A DNA stretch of 64,000 nt from Anoxybacterium sp963668245 (GTDB taxonomy: Bacteria; Bacillota; Clostridia; Peptostreptococcales; Anaerovoracaceae): contig OY764195.2 in the NCBI GenBank assembly GCA_963668245.2, positions 2,356,001 through 2,420,000 of the forward strand, read 5' to 3'. Position numbers and translations under genes: made by a program. Position 1 is the first letter of the stretch. Each line of letters begins with the position of its first letter. The notes beneath the pieces were generated by a model that was not told the DNA's origin, did no database searches, and saw only the letters and a program-made list of their open reading frames with translations. Below, one piece after another: positions 42,885-51,226 of the stretch.

Positions 42885-44096
42885 CTAGATGTGATATGCA
42901 ATTTCCTTATGAATAGAAACATCTAATCCTTCTCGTTCTTCCGCTTCAGATACACGTACCGGCATAAAGATGTTGATTACCTTCAGAATCAGCATGGTTA
43001 CAACAAATGCGTAAACAGATGCAATGATGACTCCTGCCAATTGGATTAAAAATTGATGAACATCACCATACAGCAATCCATTGATACCATTTACAGACTC
43101 AACTGCAAATACACCTACTAAAATGCTTCCTAGGATACCACCTACGCCGTGAACTCCCCATACATCAAGAGCATCATCCCAATCCAGCTTAATTCTAAGC
43201 TGGACAGCATAGTAACATACAAATCCAGATAGCAAACCTATCAAAACAGCTGCCCAAGGGTGTACAAATCCAGCAGCTGGAGTAATAGTGGCAAGACCTG
43301 CTACCGCTCCAGTCAAGGCTCCAACAAAGCTTGGTTTCTTTTCTTTTACCCAAGAAATAGCAAGCCATGTGACCATTGCAACAGACGCTGCAATATCCGT
43401 ATTGATAAAGGCGATAGAAGCAATTGCGTTTGCACCTAGTGCACCACCTGCGTTGAATCCAAACCAACCAAACCAAAGAAGTCCAGTACCAAGAGCAACA
43501 TATGTAATATTATGTGGCTCTTTTTGATCATCAGTAAGATTTCTCTTACCTACAAACATTACAGATGCCAATGCTGCAAGACCTGCGCTGGCATGCACTA
43601 CGATACCACCCGCAAAATCTACAACTCCAAGTTGCTGAAGGAATCCACCACCCCACACCCAATGGGCAAGTGGTACATAAATCAGAAAACTCCAAGCAAC
43701 TAAGAATACCAAATAGCTTTTAAAATTAACACGGTCTGCAAATGCACCTGTAATCAACGCTGGCGTGATGATTGCGAACATTTGCTGATAACTAAAGAAT
43801 GATAAAAATGGAATCGTAGCTCCATAACTTGGATTCGGATCCATCCATACGCCATTTAGCATCGCGTACTTCATACCTCCAATAATCCCTCCGATGTCTG
43901 GGCCAAAAGCCAAAGAAAATCCGACTAAGAACCAGATAACGGTTACAACACCCATCGAGATAAAACTTTGCATCATAATGGTTAATACATTTTTTCTAGA
44001 TACTAGACCGCCATAGAAGAATGCTAGTCCAGGTGTCATCAGACAAACTAGAGCTGCGCAAATAATCATAAAAGCGGTATCACCATTGTTAATCAT
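42885..44096 (-). CDS. amt: ammonium transporter (Amt/MEP/Rh)
   Basis: A 403-residue protein with about 11 TM helices that conducts ammonium. The pore residues are intact: D160 in VVDFAGG, twin histidines H168 (GGIVVH) and H316 (DVWGVHGVGG), and the Trp in AHWVWGGG. It ends EGLDVSIHKEIAYHI, the usual Amt tail. No glnB/glnK PII gene is adjacent, unlike most amt loci. Instead it follows a NarL-type regulator and an Amt-kinase fusion, which suggests that this kinase pair controls it. Confidence 0.95.
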   Translation of the reverse strand: MINNGDTAFMIICAALVCLMTPGLAFFYGGLVSRKNVLTIMMQSFISMGVVTVIWFLVGFSLAFGPDIGGIIGGMKYAMLNGVWMDPNPSYGATIPFLSFFSYQQMFAIITPALITGAFADRVNFKSYLVFLVAWSFLIYVPLAHWVWGGGFLQQLGVVDFAGGIVVHASAGLAALASVMFVGKRNLTDDQKEPHNITYVALGTGLLWFGWFGFNAGGALGANAIASIAFINTDIAASVAMVTWLAISWVKEKKPSFVGALTGAVAGLATITPAAGFVHPWAAVLIGLLSGFVCYYAVQLRIKLDWDDALDVWGVHGVGGILGSILVGVFAVESVNGINGLLYGDVHQFLIQLAGVIIASVYAFVVTMLILKVINIFMPVRVSEAEEREGLDVSIHKEIAYHI

Positions 44097-44159
44097 AAAT
44101 TCACTTCCCTTCCTCTCATTAAGACAATTTCATTTATAATTCCTATCATCATAATAATA

Positions 44160-44200
44160 GAATAGGGGCTTTACGAAAATACCGCAAAACCCCTATTTTA
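44160..44200 (-). terminator. hairpin between the response regulator and amt
   Basis: AATAGGGG pairs with CCCCTATT, with AAA/TTT pairing inside, in the 190-bp gap. On the minus strand a broken T-run (CTATTCTATTATT) follows. It may be a partial terminator or an amt leader hairpin. Confidence 0.5.
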
Positions 44201-44286
44201 TGGCGGGAAATTCCTGAATGATAATGGTTCTACTGATTCATTCCAGGGTAAGCCATACAATCCATATTATCAACAGAAGAAATCAA

Positions 44287-44931
44287 TTATATTTCAATCA
44301 AATGATTTCTAGCAGCGTAAAGTACTAGCTCTGTAATGTTTTTAAAATTATTTTTTCTCATGATGTTTGCTCGATGTGTTTCCACCGTTTTTATGGAAAT
44401 CATCAACATATCCGAGATTTCCTTATTGTTAAAGCCTTCCGCAAGAAGTTTCAACACTTCACGTTCTCTGACCGAAAGATCGCTTCCCCGCCTTTCATTG
44501 GAAAGAAATCCATGGAGTAGTGTAGGGGATAATTCTGTAGAAACATATAAGTTCCCATCCATCACGGTATGAATTGCCTTGATCAACTCTTCAAGGGCAT
44601 TTTCCTTTAACACATATCCTTTTCCACCACTTTCAAAGGCTTCCGCTAATATCTCTTCGCTTTTGTGCATGGTCAAAAAGATGATTTTTATATCAGGGTA
44701 TTCTCGTATCATATTTTTCGCCACATCGAGACCACTTCGTTTTGGCATCGAGATGTCCAGAATCAAAACATCTGCTCCAGTCATTCGAATTCCTTCTTCT
44801 ACTGCAATACCATCTGCTGCATCACCTACAATTTCTATGTCTTGTTCTTGCCCAAGTAGTAGATGAAGAGATTCTCTCAAAATCTTATGATCATCTGCCA
44901 AAAATATACGAATTCTATCACTCATCATCAA
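44287..44931 (-). CDS. NarL/DegU-type response regulator
   Basis: The receiver domain at 1-125 has the acidic pair in LADDH, the phospho-Asp in LILDISMP, Thr in IFLTMHK and Lys in GYVLKE. The LuxR-type HTH at about 150-205 shows LSVREREVLKLLAEGFNNKEI and SIKTVETHRANIMRK. The gene overlaps the 3' end of the Amt-kinase fusion by 14 bp, so it is the cognate partner. The downstream amt gene is its likely target. Three ATGs in a row at the start (44931, 44928, 44925) follow GGAGGT. Confidence 0.93.
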   Translation of the reverse strand: MMMSDRIRIFLADDHKILRESLHLLLGQEQDIEIVGDAADGIAVEEGIRMTGADVLILDISMPKRSGLDVAKNMIREYPDIKIIFLTMHKSEEILAEAFESGGKGYVLKENALEELIKAIHTVMDGNLYVSTELSPTLLHGFLSNERRGSDLSVREREVLKLLAEGFNNKEISDMLMISIKTVETHRANIMRKNNFKNITELVLYAARNHLIEI

Positions 44932-46816
44932 TTGGTACCTCCATCAAAATTTTTGTGCCTTTGTTTTGCTCACTTTCAATATAGAATTGCCCTCCTAGCA
45001 TTTTTACTCGATCCGCCATAGAAGGAATCCCTACACCATACTCCCGGGCTTCCGTATCAAAACCCACCCCATTATCTGCAATGGAAAAAATATAGTTCTT
45101 GTCATCAAGGGCATCAGCTACAATCGTCACCTTTTGTGCTTGTGCATGCTTTACAATATTAGTAAGTGCTTCCTGCATCACACGATAAATATTCAATGCA
45201 ACCGTCTCATCAAAATGAGGAATGGGTTTTCTAACTTCCAACTTGCAGCTTAATGCATCGATATGGTTCAAGTCTTCTGCTAAAGCAACCAGTCCACCCT
45301 CTAATCCATTTTCTTTTAATTGCTCTGGTTTTAGATTGTTTAAGACATTTCTGATTTCACTAATGGAAGTCTCAGTCAAAGTCACAGCTTTTCTCGCATT
45401 TTGAATCAGCCTTTGATTTTGTTCTGTGAGTTCCTCTGTCTCAAGTTGATTTTTGGTCATTCCAAGGATTAGCTTTAAGGCCGCTAAACTCTGTCCAACA
45501 CCATCATGAAGATCTCTGGCCAGTTTTGTTTTTTCCTGCTCTTCTGTAACAGCAAGCAGCCTGGATTGTTTTCGAAGCAAATCATTCTTATCCTTAATTT
45601 CTCTTTCATATCCGCTAATTTCCATATATTTTTCCCAGGAATAAATATCAGCAAATTCAACTATGTTTAAACCCTTTTCTTCTTCTTCTTCCGTGACACG
45701 CAATCCAATGGTGATATCAATCAATTTAAATACTAAAAATCCCATGCCAAATGCCCAAATAAAATTAACCGAAAGACCCAAAAGCTGCACCCAAAATTGT
45801 GAAAATCGATCACTTGTATGCAGCATCTCTGCTTTCATAAAAAAAGGAAGTAAAAGTGTTCCTGCAATACCTCCAAATAGATGAACTGGTACTGCACCCA
45901 CGGCATCATCAATTCCAATTTTCTCCAAAAGATAGCTTGATAAATCCACAATCATACCAGATAAAAATCCAATCACAAGTGCTGACAAAGGATCAAGATA
46001 ATATGATGCGGCAGTAATTGCTACTAATCCACCTAATACACCATTAAAAATGGAAATCAAATAACTCCCATTTCTAGATAGCAATAAGTTGACAGAGAGT
46101 GCTCCAAGCATCCCTGTAGCCGCCGATAGATTTGTATTTAATAAAATAAGTCCTACCTTATCATTGAACGCAAGAATACTTCCACCATTAAATCCAAACC
46201 ATGCAAACCATAAAATGAAAACACCTAACACTGCGAAAGGAATATTTGACCTTCCTTTTTTCGGTTTATTTCTCTTCCCTACAGCCATTAGTCCTGCTAG
46301 GGCAATGAATCCAGCCGTGGTGTGAACTACGGTAGCACCAGCAAAATCTATAAATCCGAGGCTTGAAAGCCATGTTTCCTGATTTAAAAATAATCCACCC
46401 CATACCCAATGTCCATAAATAGGAAAGATTACTGTAGCACTGACAATGGCAGCAAGTTGTAAAGGGAAAAACTTAGTTCGTTCAGACATGGAACCAGCAA
46501 AAATCGTGACTGCCGCCGCTGCAAACATCAACTCGAAAAAAACAAAAGCATATCCCATAGGTGACGCTTCCGCAATCCCTTCAAAATGCCAAAAGCTATT
46601 GCCTACAACACCCAAATATGTTTTTCCAAACATCAAAGGAAACCCTACTAAGCAAAACCCAATGGTGGTGGTCATAAAAGTCATGAGGTTTTCGATAGCA
46701 ACCGCAATTACGTTTTTACTTTGCACAAAGCCTACTTCATAACAAATGAATCCAGCTTGCATAAAGAAAACGAAACTTGCGCAAATAATAATCCATAAAT
46801 TATCTATGGTCTGCAT
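44918..46816 (-). CDS. Amt-domain sensor histidine kinase (ammonium transporter fused to a NarL-type kinase)
   Basis: Residues 1 to about 385 form a complete Amt domain with about 11 TM helices. D157 (IDFAG), W139 (HWVWGG) and the twin pore histidines H165 (ATVVH) and H312 (VPVHLFGG) are kept. A cytoplasmic helix follows (about 390-425). The HisKA_3 domain has phospho-acceptor H437 in ARDLHDGVGQS. The HATPase domain has NIVKHA, DNGVGFD, GVGIPSMADR and GTKILMEVP. A known relative is Ks-Amt5 of Kuenenia, where the Amt part acts as an ammonium sensor. The regulator gene overlaps its end and a normal amt follows. It probably reports external ammonium; whether it also transports is unknown. Confidence 0.93.
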   Translation of the reverse strand: MQTIDNLWIIICASFVFFMQAGFICYEVGFVQSKNVIAVAIENLMTFMTTTIGFCLVGFPLMFGKTYLGVVGNSFWHFEGIAEASPMGYAFVFFELMFAAAAVTIFAGSMSERTKFFPLQLAAIVSATVIFPIYGHWVWGGLFLNQETWLSSLGFIDFAGATVVHTTAGFIALAGLMAVGKRNKPKKGRSNIPFAVLGVFILWFAWFGFNGGSILAFNDKVGLILLNTNLSAATGMLGALSVNLLLSRNGSYLISIFNGVLGGLVAITAASYYLDPLSALVIGFLSGMIVDLSSYLLEKIGIDDAVGAVPVHLFGGIAGTLLLPFFMKAEMLHTSDRFSQFWVQLLGLSVNFIWAFGMGFLVFKLIDITIGLRVTEEEEEKGLNIVEFADIYSWEKYMEISGYEREIKDKNDLLRKQSRLLAVTEEQEKTKLARDLHDGVGQSLAALKLILGMTKNQLETEELTEQNQRLIQNARKAVTLTETSISEIRNVLNNLKPEQLKENGLEGGLVALAEDLNHIDALSCKLEVRKPIPHFDETVALNIYRVMQEALTNIVKHAQAQKVTIVADALDDKNYIFSIADNGVGFDTEAREYGVGIPSMADRVKMLGGQFYIESEQNKGTKILMEVPIDDE

Positions 46817-46856
46817 GATGGGTCACCTCCAAAAGTGATTAATCAATCAGCTTTGA

Positions 46857-47804
46857 TTAAATCAGTGCCATACTCTTCAGGATAAAAATCCAAACAGTAA
46901 TGGTTACTGGTGATATCAATAAGGATAATACAACAATGCCTGACGCCAAAGAAGCGTCATTGCCCATATTTTTTGCCATAATATAACAAGTAGGTGTCGA
47001 TGGTGCCCCCAGCATTATTAAAAGAGCAATCATTTCTTGATTGCGAAATCCTAAAGCAACAGCAATAGGGAGAAAGATAATTGGTTGAAGCACCAGTTTA
47101 ATTATTGTTGCAACCGACACCAGACTGATTTTCCCAAGTGCCTTGCCCAGTTCAAATCCAGCTCCAATGGTAAGCAGTGCCAAGGGAGTAGCCAAACTTG
47201 CAAAACCATTTAAGGTTTTCATCAAGATACCCGGTATCTGGATGTGAAAATAGGAAAATGGTAATCCCACAAAAATCGCAAGAATAATTGGATTGGTCAA
47301 AATACCCATGCTTGTATATTTCAACCGTTCTTTTATCTGACCAGCCAAATGCTCACCTTTCAAAGTTAGCACGACTACTGAAAAAATATTATAAAGAGGA
47401 ACGGCCGCAACAATCATTAAAGGAGCAAGACCAGCATTGCCATATATGTTTTGAATAAAAGCGATTCCTAAAACTGCCATACTACCACGAAAAGAACCTT
47501 GCACAAAACTTCCAATCGCTTTTTTATCCTTTACCAACCACTCAGCCAGCGACCAGATAATCAGAAAGCATAAGGTTGTTGCAATCATACAATAGAGAAA
47601 AAAAAGTAATTCAAAATCTTTTCCAATATCCATTGTGCTAATGTCACGAAACAGTAGAATAGGAAGTGTCACACGAAAGTTAAATCGGTCGCTAACAGAT
47701 ACAAAGTTTTCATTTAGCATCCTTCTTTGGCGAAAAAACCAACCAGCAACCATAATTAAAAATACAGGCATCGTAGCATTTAAGCTAAAAATAAAGTTTT
47801 CCAT
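46857..47804 (-). CDS. AEC family transporter
   Basis: A 315-residue membrane protein with about ten TM helices of the auxin-efflux-carrier/malate-permease family: NFIFSLNATMPVFLIMVAGW at the N-terminus, FVQGSFRGSMAVLGIAFI near the middle and MLGAPSTPTCYIMAKNMG near the C-terminus. Bacterial members export or take up organic acids; the substrate is unknown. An ATG at 47816 precedes the GGAG site, so I use 47804. It lies 40 bp upstream of the Amt-kinase and may share its transcript, but a 7-bp inverted repeat overlaps its stop codon. Confidence 0.88.
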   Translation of the reverse strand: MENFIFSLNATMPVFLIMVAGWFFRQRRMLNENFVSVSDRFNFRVTLPILLFRDISTMDIGKDFELLFFLYCMIATTLCFLIIWSLAEWLVKDKKAIGSFVQGSFRGSMAVLGIAFIQNIYGNAGLAPLMIVAAVPLYNIFSVVVLTLKGEHLAGQIKERLKYTSMGILTNPIILAIFVGLPFSYFHIQIPGILMKTLNGFASLATPLALLTIGAGFELGKALGKISLVSVATIIKLVLQPIIFLPIAVALGFRNQEMIALLIMLGAPSTPTCYIMAKNMGNDASLASGIVVLSLLISPVTITVWIFILKSMALI

Positions 47805-47935
47805 ACATTGCTCCATTTAGAAATAGTAACGATGTTAATTATGACATTTTCTGCTTCAACTTACAAGACTCCCATTGAAAATGATGTTGTTATCTTGCAA
47901 TAATGTCCGTATGTAACCTATCGAGGGAAAATAAA

Positions 47936-47981
47936 TAAAAACCCTAACTTCTACATTTCTTCAAAACATAGAAACTAGGGT
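47936..47981 (-). terminator. terminator of infC-rpmI-rplT
   Basis: ACCCTAGTTTCTA pairs with TAGAAGTTAGGGT (minus strand) around a 15-base loop and is followed by TTTTTATT. It lies about 32 bp after the rplT stop. Confidence 0.85.
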
Positions 47982-48012
47982 GTCTTACTGATTATATATT
48001 GAATCAAATAAT

Positions 48013-48375
48013 CTATTTCGCGTTAATTGCCTTTTTAGCAGTTTCTGCAAGCTGAGTAAATCCAGCTGGGTCATAAATCGCCATTTCAGAAAGCATCTTT
48101 CTGTTGACTTCGATTCCAGATACCTTTAATCCATTCATCAATTTGCTGTAAGAAATTCCGTTCATTCTTGCACCAGCGTTGATTCTAGCAATCCAAAGTC
48201 TTCTGTATTCTCTTTTCTTATTTTTTCTACCAACGTAAGCAGAACGAAGTGCTCTCATTACTGCAGGGTTTGCAGCTCTAAAAATCTTGCTCTTTGCACC
48301 ATAAAAACCCTTTGCCAGCTTTAATATTTTCTTATGCCTTTTTTTAGCATTCATTCCCTTTTTAACTCTTGCCAT
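48013..48375 (-). CDS. rplT: 50S ribosomal protein L20
   Basis: 120 residues, very basic: MARVKKGMNAKKRHKKILKL at the N-terminus, then FRAANPAVMRALRSAYVGR, LWIARINAGAR and GLKVSGIEVNRKMLSEMA. Besides its structural role, L20 represses its own operon in Firmicutes by binding the leader RNA. It is last in infC-rpmI-rplT, 20 bp after rpmI. Confidence 0.97.
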   Translation of the reverse strand: MARVKKGMNAKKRHKKILKLAKGFYGAKSKIFRAANPAVMRALRSAYVGRKNKKREYRRLWIARINAGARMNGISYSKLMNGLKVSGIEVNRKMLSEMAIYDPAGFTQLAETAKKAINAK

Positions 48376-48395
48376 TTTTGTTACCTCCTATATCC

Positions 48396-48596
48396 TTACA
48401 CGCTTAATACAGATTTAATTCTCTTGTGGTCCGCACTTCCAAGAAGAGTCGCTTTTCTAAGTCCTCTTTTTCTCTTAGCGCTTTTCTTTGTAAGAATATG
48501 GCTCTTGTATGCCTTATTTCTCTTTACTTTACCTGTGCCGGTCAACTTAAATCTTTTGCTTGCTCCTCTATGAGACTTCATTTTTGTTTTTGCCAT
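48396..48596 (-). CDS. rpmI: 50S ribosomal protein L35
   Basis: 66 residues, basic, with the family start MAKTKMKSHRGASKRFKLTG and KRKRGLRKATLL. It lies between infC and rplT, the conserved order. Confidence 0.97.
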   Translation of the reverse strand: MAKTKMKSHRGASKRFKLTGTGKVKRNKAYKSHILTKKSAKRKRGLRKATLLGSADHKRIKSVLSV

Positions 48597-48644
48597 TTTA
48601 ACAAATTCCTCCTAAAATAATTCATCGAGCATATCTTCGACTCG

Positions 48645-49160
48645 CTATTTATCTGTCTTTGGTGCTAAAATCATGATCAAACTTCTTCCTTCGAATTCCG
48701 GTTTTTTCTCCACAACTCCTGTTTCAGAAATGGCTTCCACAAATTTAGCCATAACAGCTTGACCCTTGCTTGCATAATCCTTTTCTCTGCCCTTAAAACG
48801 CAGGCTAACTTTAACTTTGTCGCCTTCTTTTAAAAACTTAGCAGCATTATTAGCCTTGACTACAAGATCATGCTCTTCTATAAAAGTGCTCAACCGTATT
48901 TCCTTCACTTGAGTAATCTTTTGCTTTTTCTTTGCTTCTTTTTCTTTTTTTTGAAGCTCATATCTGTACTTTCCATAATCTAGAATTTTACATACCGGTG
49001 GCTTTGCCGTCGGAGCAATATTAACTAGATCCAACTTTTTTTCAATCGCTAGATTCATTGCATCTTCTAAACTCATAATCCCAAGTTGTGTTCCATCACT
49101 ATCGATTACTCTTAATTCTTTGTCACGAATTTCTTCGTTGATCAGATTTTCCTTGCTAAT
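48645..49160 (-). CDS. infC: translation initiation factor IF-3, ATT start codon
   Basis: IF-3 prevents premature subunit joining and proofreads the start codon. Landmarks are the N-terminal NLINEEIRDKELRVID, APTAKPPVCKILDYGKYRYE, and the C-terminal VKVSLRFKGREKDYASKG. The first canonical in-frame codon, GTG at 49169, is part of the AGGAGGTG ribosome site. Six bases after that site is ATT (49160), which gives SKENLINEEIRD. ATT starts are known for infC in Bacillus and E. coli and allow IF-3 to repress its own translation. This gives 171 residues, the family norm. Transcription starts in the leader RNA upstream. Confidence 0.95.
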   Translation of the reverse strand: MSKENLINEEIRDKELRVIDSDGTQLGIMSLEDAMNLAIEKKLDLVNIAPTAKPPVCKILDYGKYRYELQKKEKEAKKKQKITQVKEIRLSTFIEEHDLVVKANNAAKFLKEGDKVKVSLRFKGREKDYASKGQAVMAKFVEAISETGVVEKKPEFEGRSLIMILAPKTDK

Positions 49161-49238
49161 GATTCGCACCTCCTAAATAATAAAACGGTACTTTTTTTTA
49201 ATGTCTTGGAAACACTATCAAGTTATGTTTCCCACATA

Positions 49239-49363
49239 TAAAAAAAAGCGGACATTCATACCCGCTTCACAATAAACATATCGAATAATCGATGTGATTC
49301 CTATTGTTAACCCTAGCAGCCCTTGCCAATAAGGTGAGAAGCGGACAACTTCTTCTTCATTAC
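49239..49363 (-). ncRNA. L20-type leader (attenuator) of infC-rpmI-rplT
   Basis: Just after the predicted transcription start, the minus strand carries GTCCGCTTCTCAC (49346-49334). Downstream are GTGAAGCGGG (49270-49261) and CCGCTT (49251-49246) followed by seven or more T. The second and third form a terminator. The first and second pair almost perfectly and would form an antiterminator. This layout matches the Firmicutes L20 leader, in which L20 binding favours termination. The region between (49271-49333) has further short helices such as ATCGATTATTCGAT. Confidence 0.82.
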
Positions 49364-49369
49364 TGAACT

Positions 49370-49398
49370 ATGTTACCATTATTCAATTCCCCTGTCAA
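49370..49398 (-). promoter_or_regulatory. promoter of infC-rpmI-rplT
   Basis: Minus strand: TTGACA (49393-49398), 17-bp spacer, TAACAT (49370-49375). It drives the leader RNA. Confidence 0.82.
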
Positions 49399-49430
49399 TA
49401 CACAATTTTGAAATTCAGAATATTATGTTG

Positions 49431-49479
49431 TGTATACATGCAAGAATCAATTGATAATTTAATACAACTATTATATGAT
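49431..49479 (+). promoter_or_regulatory. promoter of the PAS/sigma-54 activator gene with an upstream TGTATACA palindrome
   Basis: TTGATA (49451-49456), 17-bp spacer, TATGAT (49474-49479). Ten bases upstream of the -35 is TGTATACATG (49431-49440). The same ten bases occur at the same offset upstream of the CoA-transferase promoter. Confidence 0.6.
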
Positions 49480-49531
49480 GAAATTAAGAATTTTTGCAAC
49501 AGATTATTCATAAAGAGGAGCATACAAATAT

Positions 49532-50917
49532 ATGGTCAACACAAAAAATGCCCTATCAGAAGTATCCATTGAAGAATTAATACCTATATTAGATAGTATC
49601 AGCGATGCTATCTTTATCGATGATGCACAGGGTTATACCATATGGATTAACAAGGCCAGCGAAGAACTGTATAAAATCAAAAGGAAGGATATTATAGGAA
49701 AGCATGTATCCTTTCTAGAAAGCGAAGGTATTTTTACACCTTCCGTTGCCAGAATCGTTATGGAGCAAAAAAAGGAAGTTACAACGATTCATGAAAACAA
49801 AGATGGAAAAAGACTTCTTACAACAGGCATCCCTATTATGGATGCTGAAAAAAATATGAGCAAAATTATCACTACGACCCATGACATTACTGAATTAATC
49901 ACTCTTCAAAATGAATTGGAAAGCGTACAAAATACCTTATATGGATTGAAATCCCAAGATAGCTTTCATGATATTGTGGCAAATAGTCCTGCTATGTACA
50001 ATGTCATCCAACTAGCTGGCCGATTGTCTAGTGTTGATTCCACCGTATTAATTACAGGTGAATCTGGAGTTGGAAAAGGGGTAATCGCAAAATTACTTCA
50101 TGAGAATGGTAATAGAAAAACCCATCCATATGTGAAGGTTAATTGTGGTGCTATCCCTGATAATCTCATTGAATCTGAACTCTTTGGATATGAAAGCGGT
50201 GCTTTTACTGGCTCCAAAAGAGAAGGGAAAAAAGGACTATTCGAAACAGCAGAAAAAGGTACTATTTTTTTAGATGAAATTTCTGAGCTTCCCCACAACC
50301 TGCAGGTCAAACTATTGCAGGTCATTCAAGAACGAGAAGTAACTAGAGTAGGTGGTGTTAATAGCATACCTATAGATGTAAGAATTATATCCGCTACAAA
50401 CAAAGATTTAATCACATTAGTCCACGAAGGCAAGTTTAGAGAAGACCTCTATTACAGACTAAATGTTGTACCAATTATGATACCGCCATTAAGAGAACGG
50501 CCTGAGGATATTATCCCGATGATTCGAATCTTTTTAAATCAGAATAATAAAAAGATGAAAGATCATAAAGAAATTGATTCGAAAACAATCGCCATGCTAA
50601 TGAAGTATTCTTGGCCAGGCAATGTCCGAGAGCTTCAAAATATAGTAGAACGGCTGGTTATCACAACAAAAGGAAATACCATACATCCAGAAAACCTTCC
50701 AAGCTTCATATATGAAGAAGCTTCTGTCAGTCTAGAACCCGTTGATGTATCCGCAGGTAAAAGTCTCAAAGAAGCATTAGATAATGCCGAAAAAGAAATC
50801 CTACTGCAGGCACTAGACAAATTCAAAACGACTCGGTCTATGGCCAAGGTTTTAGGGGTTAGCCAACCAACCATCGTTAGAAAACTGCAAAAATATCACA
50901 TCACCGATACAATTTAG
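49532..50917 (+). CDS. PAS-domain sigma-54-dependent transcriptional activator
   Basis: The PAS domain spans about residues 12-120 (DAIFIDDAQGYTIWINKASEE) and probably senses a ligand. The AAA+ domain spans 147-375, with Walker A GESGVGKG (176-183), the sigma-54-contacting GAFTG (223-227), Walker B TIFLDEI and the Arg-rich REDLYYRLNV. The C-terminal HTH is TyrR-like (SMAKVLGVSQPTIVRKLQKY, 437-454). With no receiver domain, it is probably ligand-controlled. The gene lies directly upstream of a perfect sigma-54 promoter before the aldehyde dehydrogenase/aminotransferase genes, which it should activate. It is divergent from infC. Confidence 0.95.
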   Translation: MVNTKNALSEVSIEELIPILDSISDAIFIDDAQGYTIWINKASEELYKIKRKDIIGKHVSFLESEGIFTPSVARIVMEQKKEVTTIHENKDGKRLLTTGIPIMDAEKNMSKIITTTHDITELITLQNELESVQNTLYGLKSQDSFHDIVANSPAMYNVIQLAGRLSSVDSTVLITGESGVGKGVIAKLLHENGNRKTHPYVKVNCGAIPDNLIESELFGYESGAFTGSKREGKKGLFETAEKGTIFLDEISELPHNLQVKLLQVIQEREVTRVGGVNSIPIDVRIISATNKDLITLVHEGKFREDLYYRLNVVPIMIPPLRERPEDIIPMIRIFLNQNNKKMKDHKEIDSKTIAMLMKYSWPGNVRELQNIVERLVITTKGNTIHPENLPSFIYEEASVSLEPVDVSAGKSLKEALDNAEKEILLQALDKFKTTRSMAKVLGVSQPTIVRKLQKYHITDTI

Positions 50918-50935
50918 TATCGGTGATTCTATTTT
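50900..50935 (+). terminator. terminator of the activator gene
   Basis: ATCACCGATAC pairs with GTATCGGTGAT (11 bp, 6-base loop), then TCTATTTT. The stop codon lies in the loop. It separates the sigma-A transcript of the regulator from the sigma-54 operon. Confidence 0.85.
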
Positions 50936-51154
50936 GTATCAGACGCAACCTCTATTTTTTGGGCTTTTTACAGCCTTTCTTCGTTTTGGTACTGGTTACA
51001 CGATTCATTTTTGCATCATTTTCACGTTATCATCACAATTCCAGTTTTATTTTTTAAAATTCATCTGTCTGGCAAAATTATTTTCGAGTCTCGCCACCTT
51101 TCATTTTTCAATGTTCTTAAAAAAATGCAAGATTTTTTATCTAAGTTTTGGGTT

Positions 51155-51171
51155 TTGGCACAAGTATTGCT
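51155..51171 (+). promoter_or_regulatory. sigma-54 (-24/-12) promoter of the aldehyde dehydrogenase/aminotransferase operon
   Basis: TTGGCAC-AAGTA-TTGCT matches the RpoN consensus TGGCAC-N5-TTGCW exactly, with GG and GC twelve bases apart. It lies 56 bp before the dehydrogenase ATG. The 227 bp between the activator's terminator and this promoter would hold activator sites, but I see no convincing inverted repeat there. Confidence 0.93.
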
Positions 51172-51226
51172 TATTAAGAGTGATGTCGATTAAATTAATT
51201 TATATTCTTAAGGAGGAATCTACACA

